Below are positions 1-8,049 of a stretch of DNA of 64,000 nt, piece after piece. Under the pieces are notes generated by a model, which worked only from the letters and a program-made list of their open reading frames with translations, was not told the DNA's origin and made no database searches. The position numbers and the translations under genes were made by a program. How positions within the stretch are numbered: position 1 is the stretch's first letter; every line of letters starts with the position of its first letter. The DNA is from JANQHS01 sp965227315 (GTDB lineage: Bacteria > Bacteroidota > Bacteroidia > Cytophagales > CCMP332), in NCBI GenBank assembly GCA_965227315.1, contig OZ245737.1, positions 930,001 through 994,000 of the forward strand. The letters run 5' to 3'.

Positions 1-672
1 GCGAATGACCTCTCCGGTAATAGGATTTCCCTTTCGCTCGACCCGTCCGGCTTCCCTGACATCAAAGGCGATCGAATTCGCCCTACGCACCGAGGTTGTA
101 TTCAGATTGAAATTATAGGCGATCAGAAATTTCCTGGCGCCCACCGCTGTCGCTCCTGATCTAGGTCTGAATTGATTGGGACCAAAATCAGGGGCATACT
201 CATCCTTTCCAAGCTTATCGGCCAGGGCCTCATATTCCCCTGCCCGAACCACGGCAAGATTTCTTCTATTCTCGGTAAGGGCTGCAAATTCATAGCAGTA
301 AATCGGATAATCCAGGGCTTCGGCAGCCCTCTTGGCAAGGTCACGTGCATGCTCCACTACCTCATCCATAGAAATATTGGCAACGGGAATAAGCGGACAT
401 ACATCGGTTGCCCCAAACCGGGGATGAGCACCGGAATGCTTGCTCATATCGATCAGCTCCTTGGCCTTGGTCATGGCCGCTATGGCCGCTACCTTGACGG
501 GTTCCGGTTCACCTACAAATGTCACCACCGTACGGTTGGTCGCTGCACCCGGATCAACATCCAGCAATTTCACTCCATCAATCGCTTCAATTTCCCTGGT
601 GATCTGATCGATGATTGACAAATCTCTACCCTCCGAAAAATTGGGCACGCATTCAACAAGTTGTTTAGCCAT
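1..672 (-). CDS. ftcD: Glutamate formimidoyltransferase, partial (C-terminus beyond the window)
   Basis: Transfers the formimino group of N-formimino-L-glutamate to tetrahydrofolate, the last step of the folate-dependent histidine degradation route, in the cytoplasm. The visible 224 codons start at ATG 672 with MAKQLVECVPNFSEGRD, the hallmark start of the family (VPNFSEG), followed by the DVDPGAATNRTVVTFVG and HSGAHPRFGATDVCPLIP regions typical of the formiminotransferase N-subdomain. The frame is open to base 1, so the gene continues off the left edge; whether a cyclodeaminase domain follows cannot be seen. The start overlaps the end of hutI by 8 bp, suggesting translational coupling. HutI produces its substrate, so neighbour and function agree. 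The family call is firm; the length is unknown. Confidence 0.93.
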   Translation of the reverse strand, partial: MAKQLVECVPNFSEGRDLSIIDQITREIEAIDGVKLLDVDPGAATNRTVVTFVGEPEPVKVAAIAAMTKAKELIDMSKHSGAHPRFGATDVCPLIPVANISMDEVVEHARDLAKRAAEALDYPIYCYEFAALTENRRNLAVVRAGEYEALADKLGKDEYAPDFGPNQFRPRSGATAVGARKFLIAYNFNLNTTSVRRANSIAFDVREAGRVERKGNPITGEVIR

Positions 673-1903
673 TGGTTACTTTTTTTCCTTTTATAAAGAC
701 TTCTTCAATTCTTGATCCACCAAAAGCATAGGGGATCTCTGAAATTGAATTCATGGGTTTTGATAAAATAAAACTTGCATCGGCTCCTGGGAAAAATGCC
801 CCTAGTGAGTCTTGCAATTCCATCGCATAGGCCGCATTCACCGTAGCAGCATTTAATGCTTCTTCAGGCAACATTTTCATCTGTATGCAGGCCAGAGCAA
901 TGACAAAGTTCATATTTCCTGAAGGTGAGGAGCCCGGATTGTAATCTGTGGCCAATGCTATTGGAAGGCCGGAGTCGATCATCTTCCTTGCCGGAGGATA
1001 TTCAAGACTCAGAAAAAAGGCAGTGGAAGGCAATAAGGTAGGAATGGTATCAGAACTCAACAAAGCATTGATCTCATTCTCACCTACACATTCGAGGTGG
1101 TCTACGCTCACGGCGTTCTGCTCTACCCCGACCTGGATACCTCCGGAATAATCCAGTTCATTGGCATGGATCTTTGGCTTCAGCCCGTATTTCCATCCCT
1201 GCTCAAGAATTTGGCGGGTTTCTTCCTGGGTAAAAAAACCACGGTCACAAAAGACATCACAATATTCAGCAAGCTTTTCTTCTGCGATCCTTGGAATCAT
1301 TTGGTTCAGGATCATATCCATGTAAACCGATCTCTCTACCTCCCGAGGAAAAGCATGGGCTCCCAGGAATGTTGAGCGAATCGGAATCGGGCTGACTTCC
1401 TTTAGTTTGCTGATCACCCTCAGCATTTTGATCTCATCTTCAACGGTAAGGCCATAGCCACTTTTGATCTCCACGGCTCCGGTGCCCATTGAAATAATCT
1501 CATAGAGTCTCTGACGTGCTCCCTCGAACAGTTCATCTTCACTTGCCTTCTGAAGCCTTTTTGCGGAATTGAGAATTCCACCTCCATTGGCCGCAATTTC
1601 CTCATAGCTCAATCCCTGGATACGATCTCGGAATTCTCCTTCCCGCCAATTGGCAAAGACCAAATGCGTGTGGGAATCAACATATGTAGGCATGACAAAT
1701 CTTCCCCGGGCATCAATGGTTTCCGCTCCTTCCTCCTCTTTCAGATCCGTCATGGGTCCAAAGCCCCTGATCCTTTCATCTTCTACCAACAGAAATGCAT
1801 TCTCAATGATCGGAAGTTCGAGAAGTTGGGCTCCCGCCTTTTTTCCGGGTTTTTCAGAATAACCGCCTACAAGGCCCTTTATATTCTTTATCAGCAATTT
1901 CAT
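665..1903 (-). CDS. hutI: Imidazolonepropionase
   Basis: Hydrolyses 4-imidazolone-5-propionate to N-formimino-L-glutamate, the third step of histidine degradation; a cytoplasmic metal-dependent amidohydrolase. The 412-residue protein has the usual family length. It shows the metal-binding HTHLVFANWR motif near residue 78, the KSGYGLT segment, HANELDYSGG and DHLE in the middle, and the DYNPGSSP motif near residue 320. The ATG at 1903 abuts the stop codon of the upstream dcd gene with no spacer, and its end overlaps ftcD, so the three genes probably form one transcript. hutH and hutU are not in the window. Confidence 0.95.
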   Translation of the reverse strand: MKLLIKNIKGLVGGYSEKPGKKAGAQLLELPIIENAFLLVEDERIRGFGPMTDLKEEEGAETIDARGRFVMPTYVDSHTHLVFANWREGEFRDRIQGLSYEEIAANGGGILNSAKRLQKASEDELFEGARQRLYEIISMGTGAVEIKSGYGLTVEDEIKMLRVISKLKEVSPIPIRSTFLGAHAFPREVERSVYMDMILNQMIPRIAEEKLAEYCDVFCDRGFFTQEETRQILEQGWKYGLKPKIHANELDYSGGIQVGVEQNAVSVDHLECVGENEINALLSSDTIPTLLPSTAFFLSLEYPPARKMIDSGLPIALATDYNPGSSPSGNMNFVIALACIQMKMLPEEALNAATVNAAYAMELQDSLGAFFPGADASFILSKPMNSISEIPYAFGGSRIEEVFIKGKKVTNG

Positions 1904-2440
1904 CTACCAGGTATTTTTCCACATCATGGACTCCACAGGAAACTCTGTTCTCTGATTGTATTTGGCATCCTTTTTTGCATTATAATAGCGCTCTACCTCT
2001 CCCTGAGACATGAAATAGATCAACTGGCCTATGGGCATACCCTTGTAGACGCGTACAGGCTGCTTCACGGAAATCTCCAAAGTCCATGAATTACAGAATC
2101 CGATATCGCCTTTTCCGGCGGTCGCATGAATATCAATACCCAACCTGCCCACACTGGACTTCCCCTCAAGAAAAGGAACATGGTCATGGGTTTCGGTATA
2201 TTCCTTTGTCACTCCCAAGTATAAGGTATCGTTTTGAAGGACAAAGCCATCCTCGGGAATTTCAAAAACGCTGATCTTGTTGTGTTTTCTGGCATCGAGT
2301 ACCCGATCCTCATAGGTAGCCAGGTATTTCCCCAAATGAACGTCGTAGGAGTTGGTGCCAAGATAATCCCGATCGTAGGGTTCAATGACGATTCGTCCCT
2401 TTTCAATTTCATCCAAAATCTGCTTATCAGTTAAGATCAT
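1904..2440 (-). CDS. dcd: dCTP deaminase
   Basis: Deaminates dCTP to dUTP (or, in bifunctional relatives, to dUMP), supplying dUMP for thymidylate synthesis. The 178-residue protein begins MILTDKQILDEIEKG, which is how family members normally start. The longer open frame to 2515 adds 25 residues with no family resemblance, so ATG 2440 is preferred. Motifs seen: NSYDVHLG near residue 30, GKSSVGRLGIDIHATAG near 98 and WTLEI, whose Glu matches the catalytic Glu of dCTP deaminases. I cannot tell mono- from bifunctional enzyme. It is followed with no gap by hutI; pairing nucleotide and histidine metabolism in one operon is unusual and may only be co-transcription. Confidence 0.92.
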   Translation of the reverse strand: MILTDKQILDEIEKGRIVIEPYDRDYLGTNSYDVHLGKYLATYEDRVLDARKHNKISVFEIPEDGFVLQNDTLYLGVTKEYTETHDHVPFLEGKSSVGRLGIDIHATAGKGDIGFCNSWTLEISVKQPVRVYKGMPIGQLIYFMSQGEVERYYNAKKDAKYNQRTEFPVESMMWKNTW

Positions 2441-2681
2441 CTTTAATGCGATTTGAAGTAAAAATGAGCCGTGCAAAGTTAGAAGTCCTAAGCGCTCCGG
2501 CTGATTGCGGCGCAAAAATCCAAATACTCAAGAATATTAGGCCATCTATAGGAGTCTAATCTTGGATTTTTTTTGGTTCTGATCTCACTTCTCCATTCAT
2601 CCTGTTTTTGGCCCAATAAAAACTTAAAGTCAAAGACAAAAGCATAAAATCGTTATTTTCGCCGGCTTAAAACAATTTGAA
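2441..2681. promoter_or_regulatory. Divergent intergenic region between dcd and the M13 peptidase
   Basis: This 241-bp AT-rich spacer separates the minus-strand dcd operon from the plus-strand peptidase gene and should hold both promoters. On the plus strand TATTTTCG at 2654-2661 resembles the Bacteroidota -7 element TAnnTTTG, but I find no TTG at the expected 17-23 bp upstream, so it is only a weak candidate. No strong Shine-Dalgarno sequence precedes ATG 2682. Confidence 0.3.
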
Positions 2682-4745
2682 ATGATTTTGACTAAGTATT
2701 CCAAAGGAATTTATGTCTTGCTCTTTGCCATTGCTGCTATAGCGATCGGTTGTCAACCGGCTGAGGAGACACAAACTGAAGAAACAATGAAGTTCATTGA
2801 CCCCGCAAACTTTGACCCCAACGTCCGTCCCCAGGATGATTTTTTTGTATCTGCTAACAATGGTTGGCTGAGCGAAAATCCTATCCCATCGGACAAATCC
2901 AGCTGGGGCAGTTTTGTGATCCTGGCAGAGGAAAACAGGGAAAACCTCAAAAACATCATAGACGAGGTCGTTGCTGATGAAAATGCGGCTCCCGGATCCA
3001 ACCGTCAGAAAGTAAGAGACCTGTATAACAGCGGAATGGATACAGCCAGGCTTGAGGAATTGGGGGCCGGCCCGATCATGAAGAACCTCGAGGCAATTGA
3101 CGGGCTACAGAACGTCGATGAACTGATCAGGTTTGCAGCTTATATGCATACCCAAACCATCTCCTGCATGTACGGGATGAGGGTTGATCAGGATGAGAAA
3201 AATCCTGAAGAATATATTCTGAACGCCTACCAGGGCGGCCTGGGACTCCCTGAAAGGGATTATTATTTCAACGAGGATGAGAGGTCTTTGCAGATCCAGG
3301 AAGAATACCGCGGCCATATCGCCAATATGTTCAGGCTTGTTGGATTCGAAGACGAAGATGCAAACACAGCGTCCCAGAAGGTTTATGAAATTGAAAAAGG
3401 ACTTGCTGAAAATTCAAGAAGGCGAGTTGAACTCAGGGATCCGGAAAGGAACTATAACAAAATGACCCTGACCGAGCTAAACGATTCCTATTCAAATTTC
3501 AACTGGACTTCCGTCATGGAAGCACAGAATATTCCGGTTCAAGACGAGTTGGTGATCGGACAACCCGAGTTTTTTGATGGGCTGGAAAGAATGCTTAGCG
3601 ATATATCCCTGGATGATTGGAAACTCTATCTGAAATGGAAAGTCATCACCGAAGCTTCGGCCTATATGTCTTCAGATTTTGAACAGGAGAACTTCCGATT
3701 TTACAGCACTGTGATGAGTGGTATTCAGGAAATGGAACCCCGCTGGAAGAGAGTTACCAACACCCTGAGCGGCTCATTGGGCGATGCTGTCAGTCAGCTT
3801 TATGTGGAAAAATATTTCCCACCCGAAGCCAAGAAGATCGCTAATGAAATGATCGATGACATCATGGCAGCCTTTGAGGAAAGACTCAATCAGCTAGACT
3901 GGATGGGAGATACCACCAAGCAAAAAGCCATTGAAAAACTTTCCATGTTCGGTAGAAAGATCGGGTATCCTGATAAGTGGAAGGATTATTCCAGCATAGA
4001 GATCACACCGGGTTCTTACCTGGACAACCTCAGAAATTCTTGGGTCTATGAGTATAACAGGAACATCTCAAGACTGGGACAACCAATCGATAAGGATGAG
4101 TGGTTAATGCCCGCGGCCATAGTAAACGCCTACTACCACCCGATCAAAAATGAAGTCGTATTCCCTGCCGGTATCCTGCAATTCCCCTTCTTCGATTTCA
4201 GAGCTGATGCAGCCGTAAACTATGGCGGTATTGGTGCGGTTATCGGCCATGAATTGACCCATGGTTTTGATGATCAGGGTTCTCAGTTTGGTGGAGATGG
4301 CACTTTGGCGAGCTGGTGGACAGACAAAGACAGAGAAGCTTTTGATTCCAAAACACAGGTATTGGTAGACCAGTACAACAGTTATACTGTTCTTGATTCC
4401 GTACATGTGAACGGAAAATTGACTCTTGGTGAGAATATCGCGGATTTCGGAGGATTGACCATCGCATTTGCCGCCTTGAAGAAAAACTGGGAGAGAAACG
4501 GAAAGCCTGAGGATATCGACGGTTTTAGTGCCGAGCAAAGATTTTTCTACAGCTGGGCACAGGTTTGGAGAGCACATTACAAGCCAGAAGCCGTTGAACA
4601 AAGGATCAAAACAGATACCCACTCCCCTGCAAAGTGGAGGGTAAACGGTGTTGTAATGAATATTCCTGAATTCTACGAAGCCTTTGAAATCAAGGAAGGC
4701 GACGGGATGTTCAGGCCGGAAGAAGAGAGACCAATCATCTGGTAA
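2682..4745 (+). CDS. M13 family (neprilysin/PepO-like) zinc metallopeptidase, lipoprotein
   Basis: A 687-residue exported endopeptidase that probably cleaves oligopeptides. The N-terminus has a hydrophobic segment ending AIGC, a lipobox with the lipidated Cys near residue 24, so it is likely membrane-anchored. The M13 N-terminal domain follows (DDFFVSANNGWL) and then the catalytic M13 domain: NAYYHP for substrate binding, the zinc motif H523-E-L-T-H527, and GENIADFGG, which carries the third zinc ligand Glu. The C-terminal DTHSPAKWRVNG stretch is also typical. All key residues are present and the length is normal. It stands alone in its transcription unit, closed by the hairpin just downstream. 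Confidence 0.95.
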   Translation: MILTKYSKGIYVLLFAIAAIAIGCQPAEETQTEETMKFIDPANFDPNVRPQDDFFVSANNGWLSENPIPSDKSSWGSFVILAEENRENLKNIIDEVVADENAAPGSNRQKVRDLYNSGMDTARLEELGAGPIMKNLEAIDGLQNVDELIRFAAYMHTQTISCMYGMRVDQDEKNPEEYILNAYQGGLGLPERDYYFNEDERSLQIQEEYRGHIANMFRLVGFEDEDANTASQKVYEIEKGLAENSRRRVELRDPERNYNKMTLTELNDSYSNFNWTSVMEAQNIPVQDELVIGQPEFFDGLERMLSDISLDDWKLYLKWKVITEASAYMSSDFEQENFRFYSTVMSGIQEMEPRWKRVTNTLSGSLGDAVSQLYVEKYFPPEAKKIANEMIDDIMAAFEERLNQLDWMGDTTKQKAIEKLSMFGRKIGYPDKWKDYSSIEITPGSYLDNLRNSWVYEYNRNISRLGQPIDKDEWLMPAAIVNAYYHPIKNEVVFPAGILQFPFFDFRADAAVNYGGIGAVIGHELTHGFDDQGSQFGGDGTLASWWTDKDREAFDSKTQVLVDQYNSYTVLDSVHVNGKLTLGENIADFGGLTIAFAALKKNWERNGKPEDIDGFSAEQRFFYSWAQVWRAHYKPEAVEQRIKTDTHSPAKWRVNGVVMNIPEFYEAFEIKEGDGMFRPEEERPIIW

Positions 4746-4751
4746 AAACGA

Positions 4752-4778
4752 AGCCCCGCAAGTCGGGGCTTTTTTTTT
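4752..4778 (+). terminator. Rho-independent terminator after the M13 peptidase
   Basis: A perfect 7-bp stem AGCCCCG/CGGGGCT with a 5-nt loop is followed directly by eight T residues, 7 bp after the peptidase stop codon. One of only two convincing intrinsic terminators in the window. Confidence 0.9.
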
Positions 4779-4823
4779 AGCCTCAAAAATTGCAACTTTC
4801 AAGGGTGAGCAGCCAAAATTACC

Positions 4824-5357
4824 ATGTCAGAAACGATCAGGATATTGCTCTTCGGCCTTGTTTCATTCATCGTTGGACATACTTTTTCCAATAAGATCTC
4901 TGAACAATCCGTCCACTCTTCAGCCCTGTTCTCAGATTCCACTATTGTAAGCCTGATGGTCCTTCGGGAAAAAGAATTGAGAAAATTCCCCGATTCTATC
5001 ATCATCAGGGATATCGGTGCAAGCAGCCCGTACTATTTTGGTAAATCAGGAAAAGAAGGTGGCATGCAGTGGATCCGGACCATTGGCGGAAGCCCATTTG
5101 AGCTTCCAGACAGGATCATGACCGATGAGTTCGACAATATTTATATGGTTGGCATCGTAAATAACCTGGCCTTCATGGTAAAATTCAATCAGGAAGGAGA
5201 ACAGCTCTGGGCTACCTGGTTGCCCGGGCTCGATATTTATCGTTATTACGAAATGTGGGTTGAAAAAGGAGGAAGACCCGTGATCGAAGGTTTTTTCAAT
5301 GGTCAGTTCTATAAGACCGCCATTTGGAACAACAAGGATATATATTGGCGGAATTGA
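4824..5357 (+). CDS. Small exported hypothetical protein with beta-propeller-like repeats
   Basis: I do not recognise a named family. The 177-residue product has an N-terminal hydrophobic stretch (residues 6-20) that could be a signal anchor. Around residues 82-130 it has a segment (WIRTIGGS, DEFDNIYMVGIVNNLAFMVKF, LWATWLPG) resembling one or two blades of the SBBP/'beta-propeller repeat' type common in secreted Bacteroidota proteins: 'sensible datum, location, deviation' repeats around GN-x-Y-V-x-G. It is too short for a full propeller, so it may be degenerate or may oligomerise. It lies between a terminator and an S46 peptidase gene, 35 bp upstream of the latter. Confidence 0.6.
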   Translation: MSETIRILLFGLVSFIVGHTFSNKISEQSVHSSALFSDSTIVSLMVLREKELRKFPDSIIIRDIGASSPYYFGKSGKEGGMQWIRTIGGSPFELPDRIMTDEFDNIYMVGIVNNLAFMVKFNQEGEQLWATWLPGLDIYRYYEMWVEKGGRPVIEGFFNGQFYKTAIWNNKDIYWRN

Positions 5358-5392
5358 TTTGATACCGGGGAGTTCAAAACCTTAAATAAGCT

Positions 5393-7393
5393 TTGACAAG
5401 TATTCAAAAGACATTCATTCTCTTATTCATTCTTGGACCAGGTTCTCTTGAACTCAAGGCACAGGAAGGCTTCTGGGTTCCTGAGGAAGTTCCTGAAGCG
5501 TGGACCAAAGAGATCAGGCAGCTCGCAGATATTGAGGAAAAGGATGGTTTGACTATTTACCCTGATCTGATCCGCTCAACGGTCTACCTGGATAACGGGA
5601 ATTGTAGCGGTGTTCTGATCTCAAAAAACGGGCTCTTGCTAACAAATTACCATTGCCTGGAACCCTATCTCAATAATCTCCAAAAAGAAGGAAAGATAGA
5701 CCTGGAATCAGGATATTTCATTTCGAATGACAATGAAGGCCCTGAACTGATAGGATTAACAGCAGACCTTCCCGTTAAGAGTCAGGACCTCTCAATGTTG
5801 TCGCGGGAAGAGCAGGGAAAGTGGTTGGATGAAAAGACCCACCCAATCGAAAAAAGACTTATCCGGAACTATTATCCCTCTGAGAAACACTCGGTTGGAA
5901 AGATCTTCCACAACTTTCAAAAAATCACATTGGTTGCTGCTCCGCCAAGATCACTGGCAACCCTTGGTGGAAATGAAGCGAACTGGGAATGGCCTAGGTA
6001 TTCCAGCGATTTCTGTATACTGCGTATTCATAAGACCGAACCCGCTCACCATAGGGATTACAAGGAATTTCCGCATTTGGAAGTGGGGAGATCGATATCA
6101 AGAAATCAGGAAGTCTATGTCGCCGGCTACCCCTTTCTGACCTATCGCAATTCAAATTCAAGGAAAGTCAAGAACCTTTTGAACGAGCAGGGTACCAGGC
6201 TAAAGCTCAGGAAAAAGCGGCTGAACATTTATTCAGACTACCTGGAATTCAACCCGGATACCAGACTTCCTCATAGCCTGATGACCAGCCTTGAGAATGA
6301 AAAGGTGTTCCAGGAAAATGAAATAAAGAATGTCAGGCGAAAGGGACTGATCGAAGAAAAGCATGCCGCAGAACAAAACGCGATCAGGACCAATCAGGAT
6401 TATAGCTTTGAGGATTTCGAACGGCTCAGTAGTCTTTATGATTCTTTGGAGTATTACAACCTTCCTAGGGTCTATTTGAACGAGGGGCTTACCGCTCCAA
6501 AGATCTTCATGCTCGTTTTTGGCTTTTCTCCGTTGGAGGATGCTTTGAGTTCTGATGAATCGAATAACCTCCAGGCCATCAAAGAAGCTCTGAAAGGAAA
6601 AGCAGAAGTCTATTATGCCGGCAATGATCTTCGATTGGAAAAAGAGCTCTTCTTTAAGATGGTCATGCAATACTATGAGGACATTCCCTCATCTCTTCAC
6701 AGCCCGAGTTTTAAGGCGATAGAACTGGCCTTTAACGGTGATGTATTTCTGTTTGCCAACGAAGTATGGGAAAATTCCATATTCACCGATGAAGAATTGC
6801 TCGATCAGTTTCTGATAGACCCTGACCTTGAAAAGTTACGAGCAGACCCTATGTATCAATGGGTGAACGATGTCATCAACTTTTACTTCATCAATATAGC
6901 ACCGCAGATCAAATCCTATTCTGCACAGATCGCTTCGCTCGAATCAAAATTTGATGAACTGATACGAAAAACCGATTACCCTGAAGCTAACGGGTCTCTT
7001 CGCTTCAGCCGGGGCGCAGTGAAGAAATTCTTTCGGAATGAAACCGACCAAAGCGAACCATTTTGCACGGCCAACGGGCTCATCACTGCTTTTAACGGAA
7101 CGATCTTCCCCGAAAAAGTTCAGACCTGGCTGAACACGCTTTCCGGAAATGAGGTCATCTCTTTTTTATCGGAAGTAGAGGTGACCGGTGGAAATTCAGG
7201 TTCACCGATCATGGACAACAACGGAAGATTGATCGGAATGGCATTCGACCAGAATATTGAAGGATTGGGAAATCGCTTCTTTTTTGAACCCAGCTCCCAG
7301 AAGTGCATTGGGATCTCTTTTGCCTGGATTGAAAAAATGGTTCGGGAATTAGGAGAACTGCCCGGATTTTTTGAAAGGGAGTTCAATCAATAG
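5393..7393 (+). CDS. S46 family dipeptidyl-peptidase (DPP7/DPP11-like)
   Basis: Periplasmic serine exopeptidase that removes dipeptides from the N-terminus of oligopeptides, feeding amino-acid catabolism. The 666-residue product begins at TTG 5393 with a signal peptide ending near KAQ. The chymotrypsin-like triad is visible: His87 in TNYHC, Asp206 in SSDF and Ser602 in GGNSGSP. The GGNEANWEWPR segment (Asn197, Trp198) and Asp619 match the residues that hold the substrate amino terminus in S46 structures. The residue after that Asp, which is Gly in DPP7 and Arg in DPP11, is Gln620 here, so the P1 preference is uncertain. The end overlaps the convergent MORN gene by 7 bp. Confidence 0.88.
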   Translation: MTSIQKTFILLFILGPGSLELKAQEGFWVPEEVPEAWTKEIRQLADIEEKDGLTIYPDLIRSTVYLDNGNCSGVLISKNGLLLTNYHCLEPYLNNLQKEGKIDLESGYFISNDNEGPELIGLTADLPVKSQDLSMLSREEQGKWLDEKTHPIEKRLIRNYYPSEKHSVGKIFHNFQKITLVAAPPRSLATLGGNEANWEWPRYSSDFCILRIHKTEPAHHRDYKEFPHLEVGRSISRNQEVYVAGYPFLTYRNSNSRKVKNLLNEQGTRLKLRKKRLNIYSDYLEFNPDTRLPHSLMTSLENEKVFQENEIKNVRRKGLIEEKHAAEQNAIRTNQDYSFEDFERLSSLYDSLEYYNLPRVYLNEGLTAPKIFMLVFGFSPLEDALSSDESNNLQAIKEALKGKAEVYYAGNDLRLEKELFFKMVMQYYEDIPSSLHSPSFKAIELAFNGDVFLFANEVWENSIFTDEELLDQFLIDPDLEKLRADPMYQWVNDVINFYFINIAPQIKSYSAQIASLESKFDELIRKTDYPEANGSLRFSRGAVKKFFRNETDQSEPFCTANGLITAFNGTIFPEKVQTWLNTLSGNEVISFLSEVEVTGGNSGSPIMDNNGRLIGMAFDQNIEGLGNRFFFEPSSQKCIGISFAWIEKMVRELGELPGFFEREFNQ

Positions 7394-8049
7394 ATCACCC
7401 GCTCTTTTACCTTTCCATTCTTTTTATAGATGATCCATTCACCGGTCTCCTTTCCATTTTTCATTTTCCCTTCAAGCATCACTTGTTCACCTGGGTAGTA
7501 ATACTTTACCACGGTAATTGAATCCCATTTTAAACCATATCGATCCGGAAAAACCTCCGTTTTGATCAGTGTTTTCTTAGGGTCATAGAAGGACCATTTT
7601 CCAACAGGCAAACCCCCGAGGTATGCTCCTTTTTGTCTCAGTATCCCATTTTCATGGTTGGTGATCCACTCGCCCTCATATACACCGTCCTTGAACTGCC
7701 CAACCCTGTATAGGATCCCATTATCGAAATAGTATTTTGCTTCTCCTTCCTGGTAACCATGGATCCAGGTTTCCACAGCCTTGAGTTTGCCATTTGGGTA
7801 ATAATAAATGCATTTACCCCATAAAGCTCCCTGCCTATAGGCTTCAGAGGCATTCTTCACCCCCGAAGGATAATAGCTGATCCATATTCCATCCCTTTTC
7901 CCATCAACCAACATCCCCTTTGATCTCAACTGACCAAGTTCATAGTATAGGAAGGTCGTGTCATTTGCATTCTCTTGGGCATTGGCTCCAAAAAACACGA
8001 TCAAAGCAAAAAACAGACTAAAAGATCTCAACCTCTTCGATTTTTTCAT
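7387..8049 (-). CDS. Exported MORN_2 repeat protein (YwqK-like), short paralogue
   Basis: About 220 residues, mostly MORN_2-type repeats of the form 'G.G.W..Y...G.....' (DGIWISYYPSG, EGEWITNHENG, TGEWIIYKKNG), which fold as short beta-hairpins. The chosen ATG 8049 gives MKKSKRLRSF followed by a hydrophobic core ending GANAQ, a good signal peptide; ATG 8058 is an alternative, and the open frame to 8085 would add an unlikely glycine-rich leader. Its 5' end lies inside the 3' end of the larger paralogue (about 32 bp overlap), so the two are one operon. Databases often call such repeats 'toxin-antitoxin YwqK antitoxin', but nothing here supports a toxin-antitoxin role; a surface or periplasmic scaffold is more plausible. 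Confidence 0.75.
   Translation of the reverse strand: MKKSKRLRSFSLFFALIVFFGANAQENANDTTFLYYELGQLRSKGMLVDGKRDGIWISYYPSGVKNASEAYRQGALWGKCIYYYPNGKLKAVETWIHGYQEGEAKYYFDNGILYRVGQFKDGVYEGEWITNHENGILRQKGAYLGGLPVGKWSFYDPKKTLIKTEVFPDRYGLKWDSITVVKYYYPGEQVMLEGKMKNGKETGEWIIYKKNGKVKERVIY

Noticed and set aside
172..618. A 148-codon plus-strand frame at the left edge
   Set aside because: It lies entirely within ftcD, whose frame gives a clear family match.
2438..2515. Longer N-terminus for dCTP deaminase
   Set aside because: The extra 25 residues have no family resemblance, while MILTDKQILDEIEKG is the conserved start.
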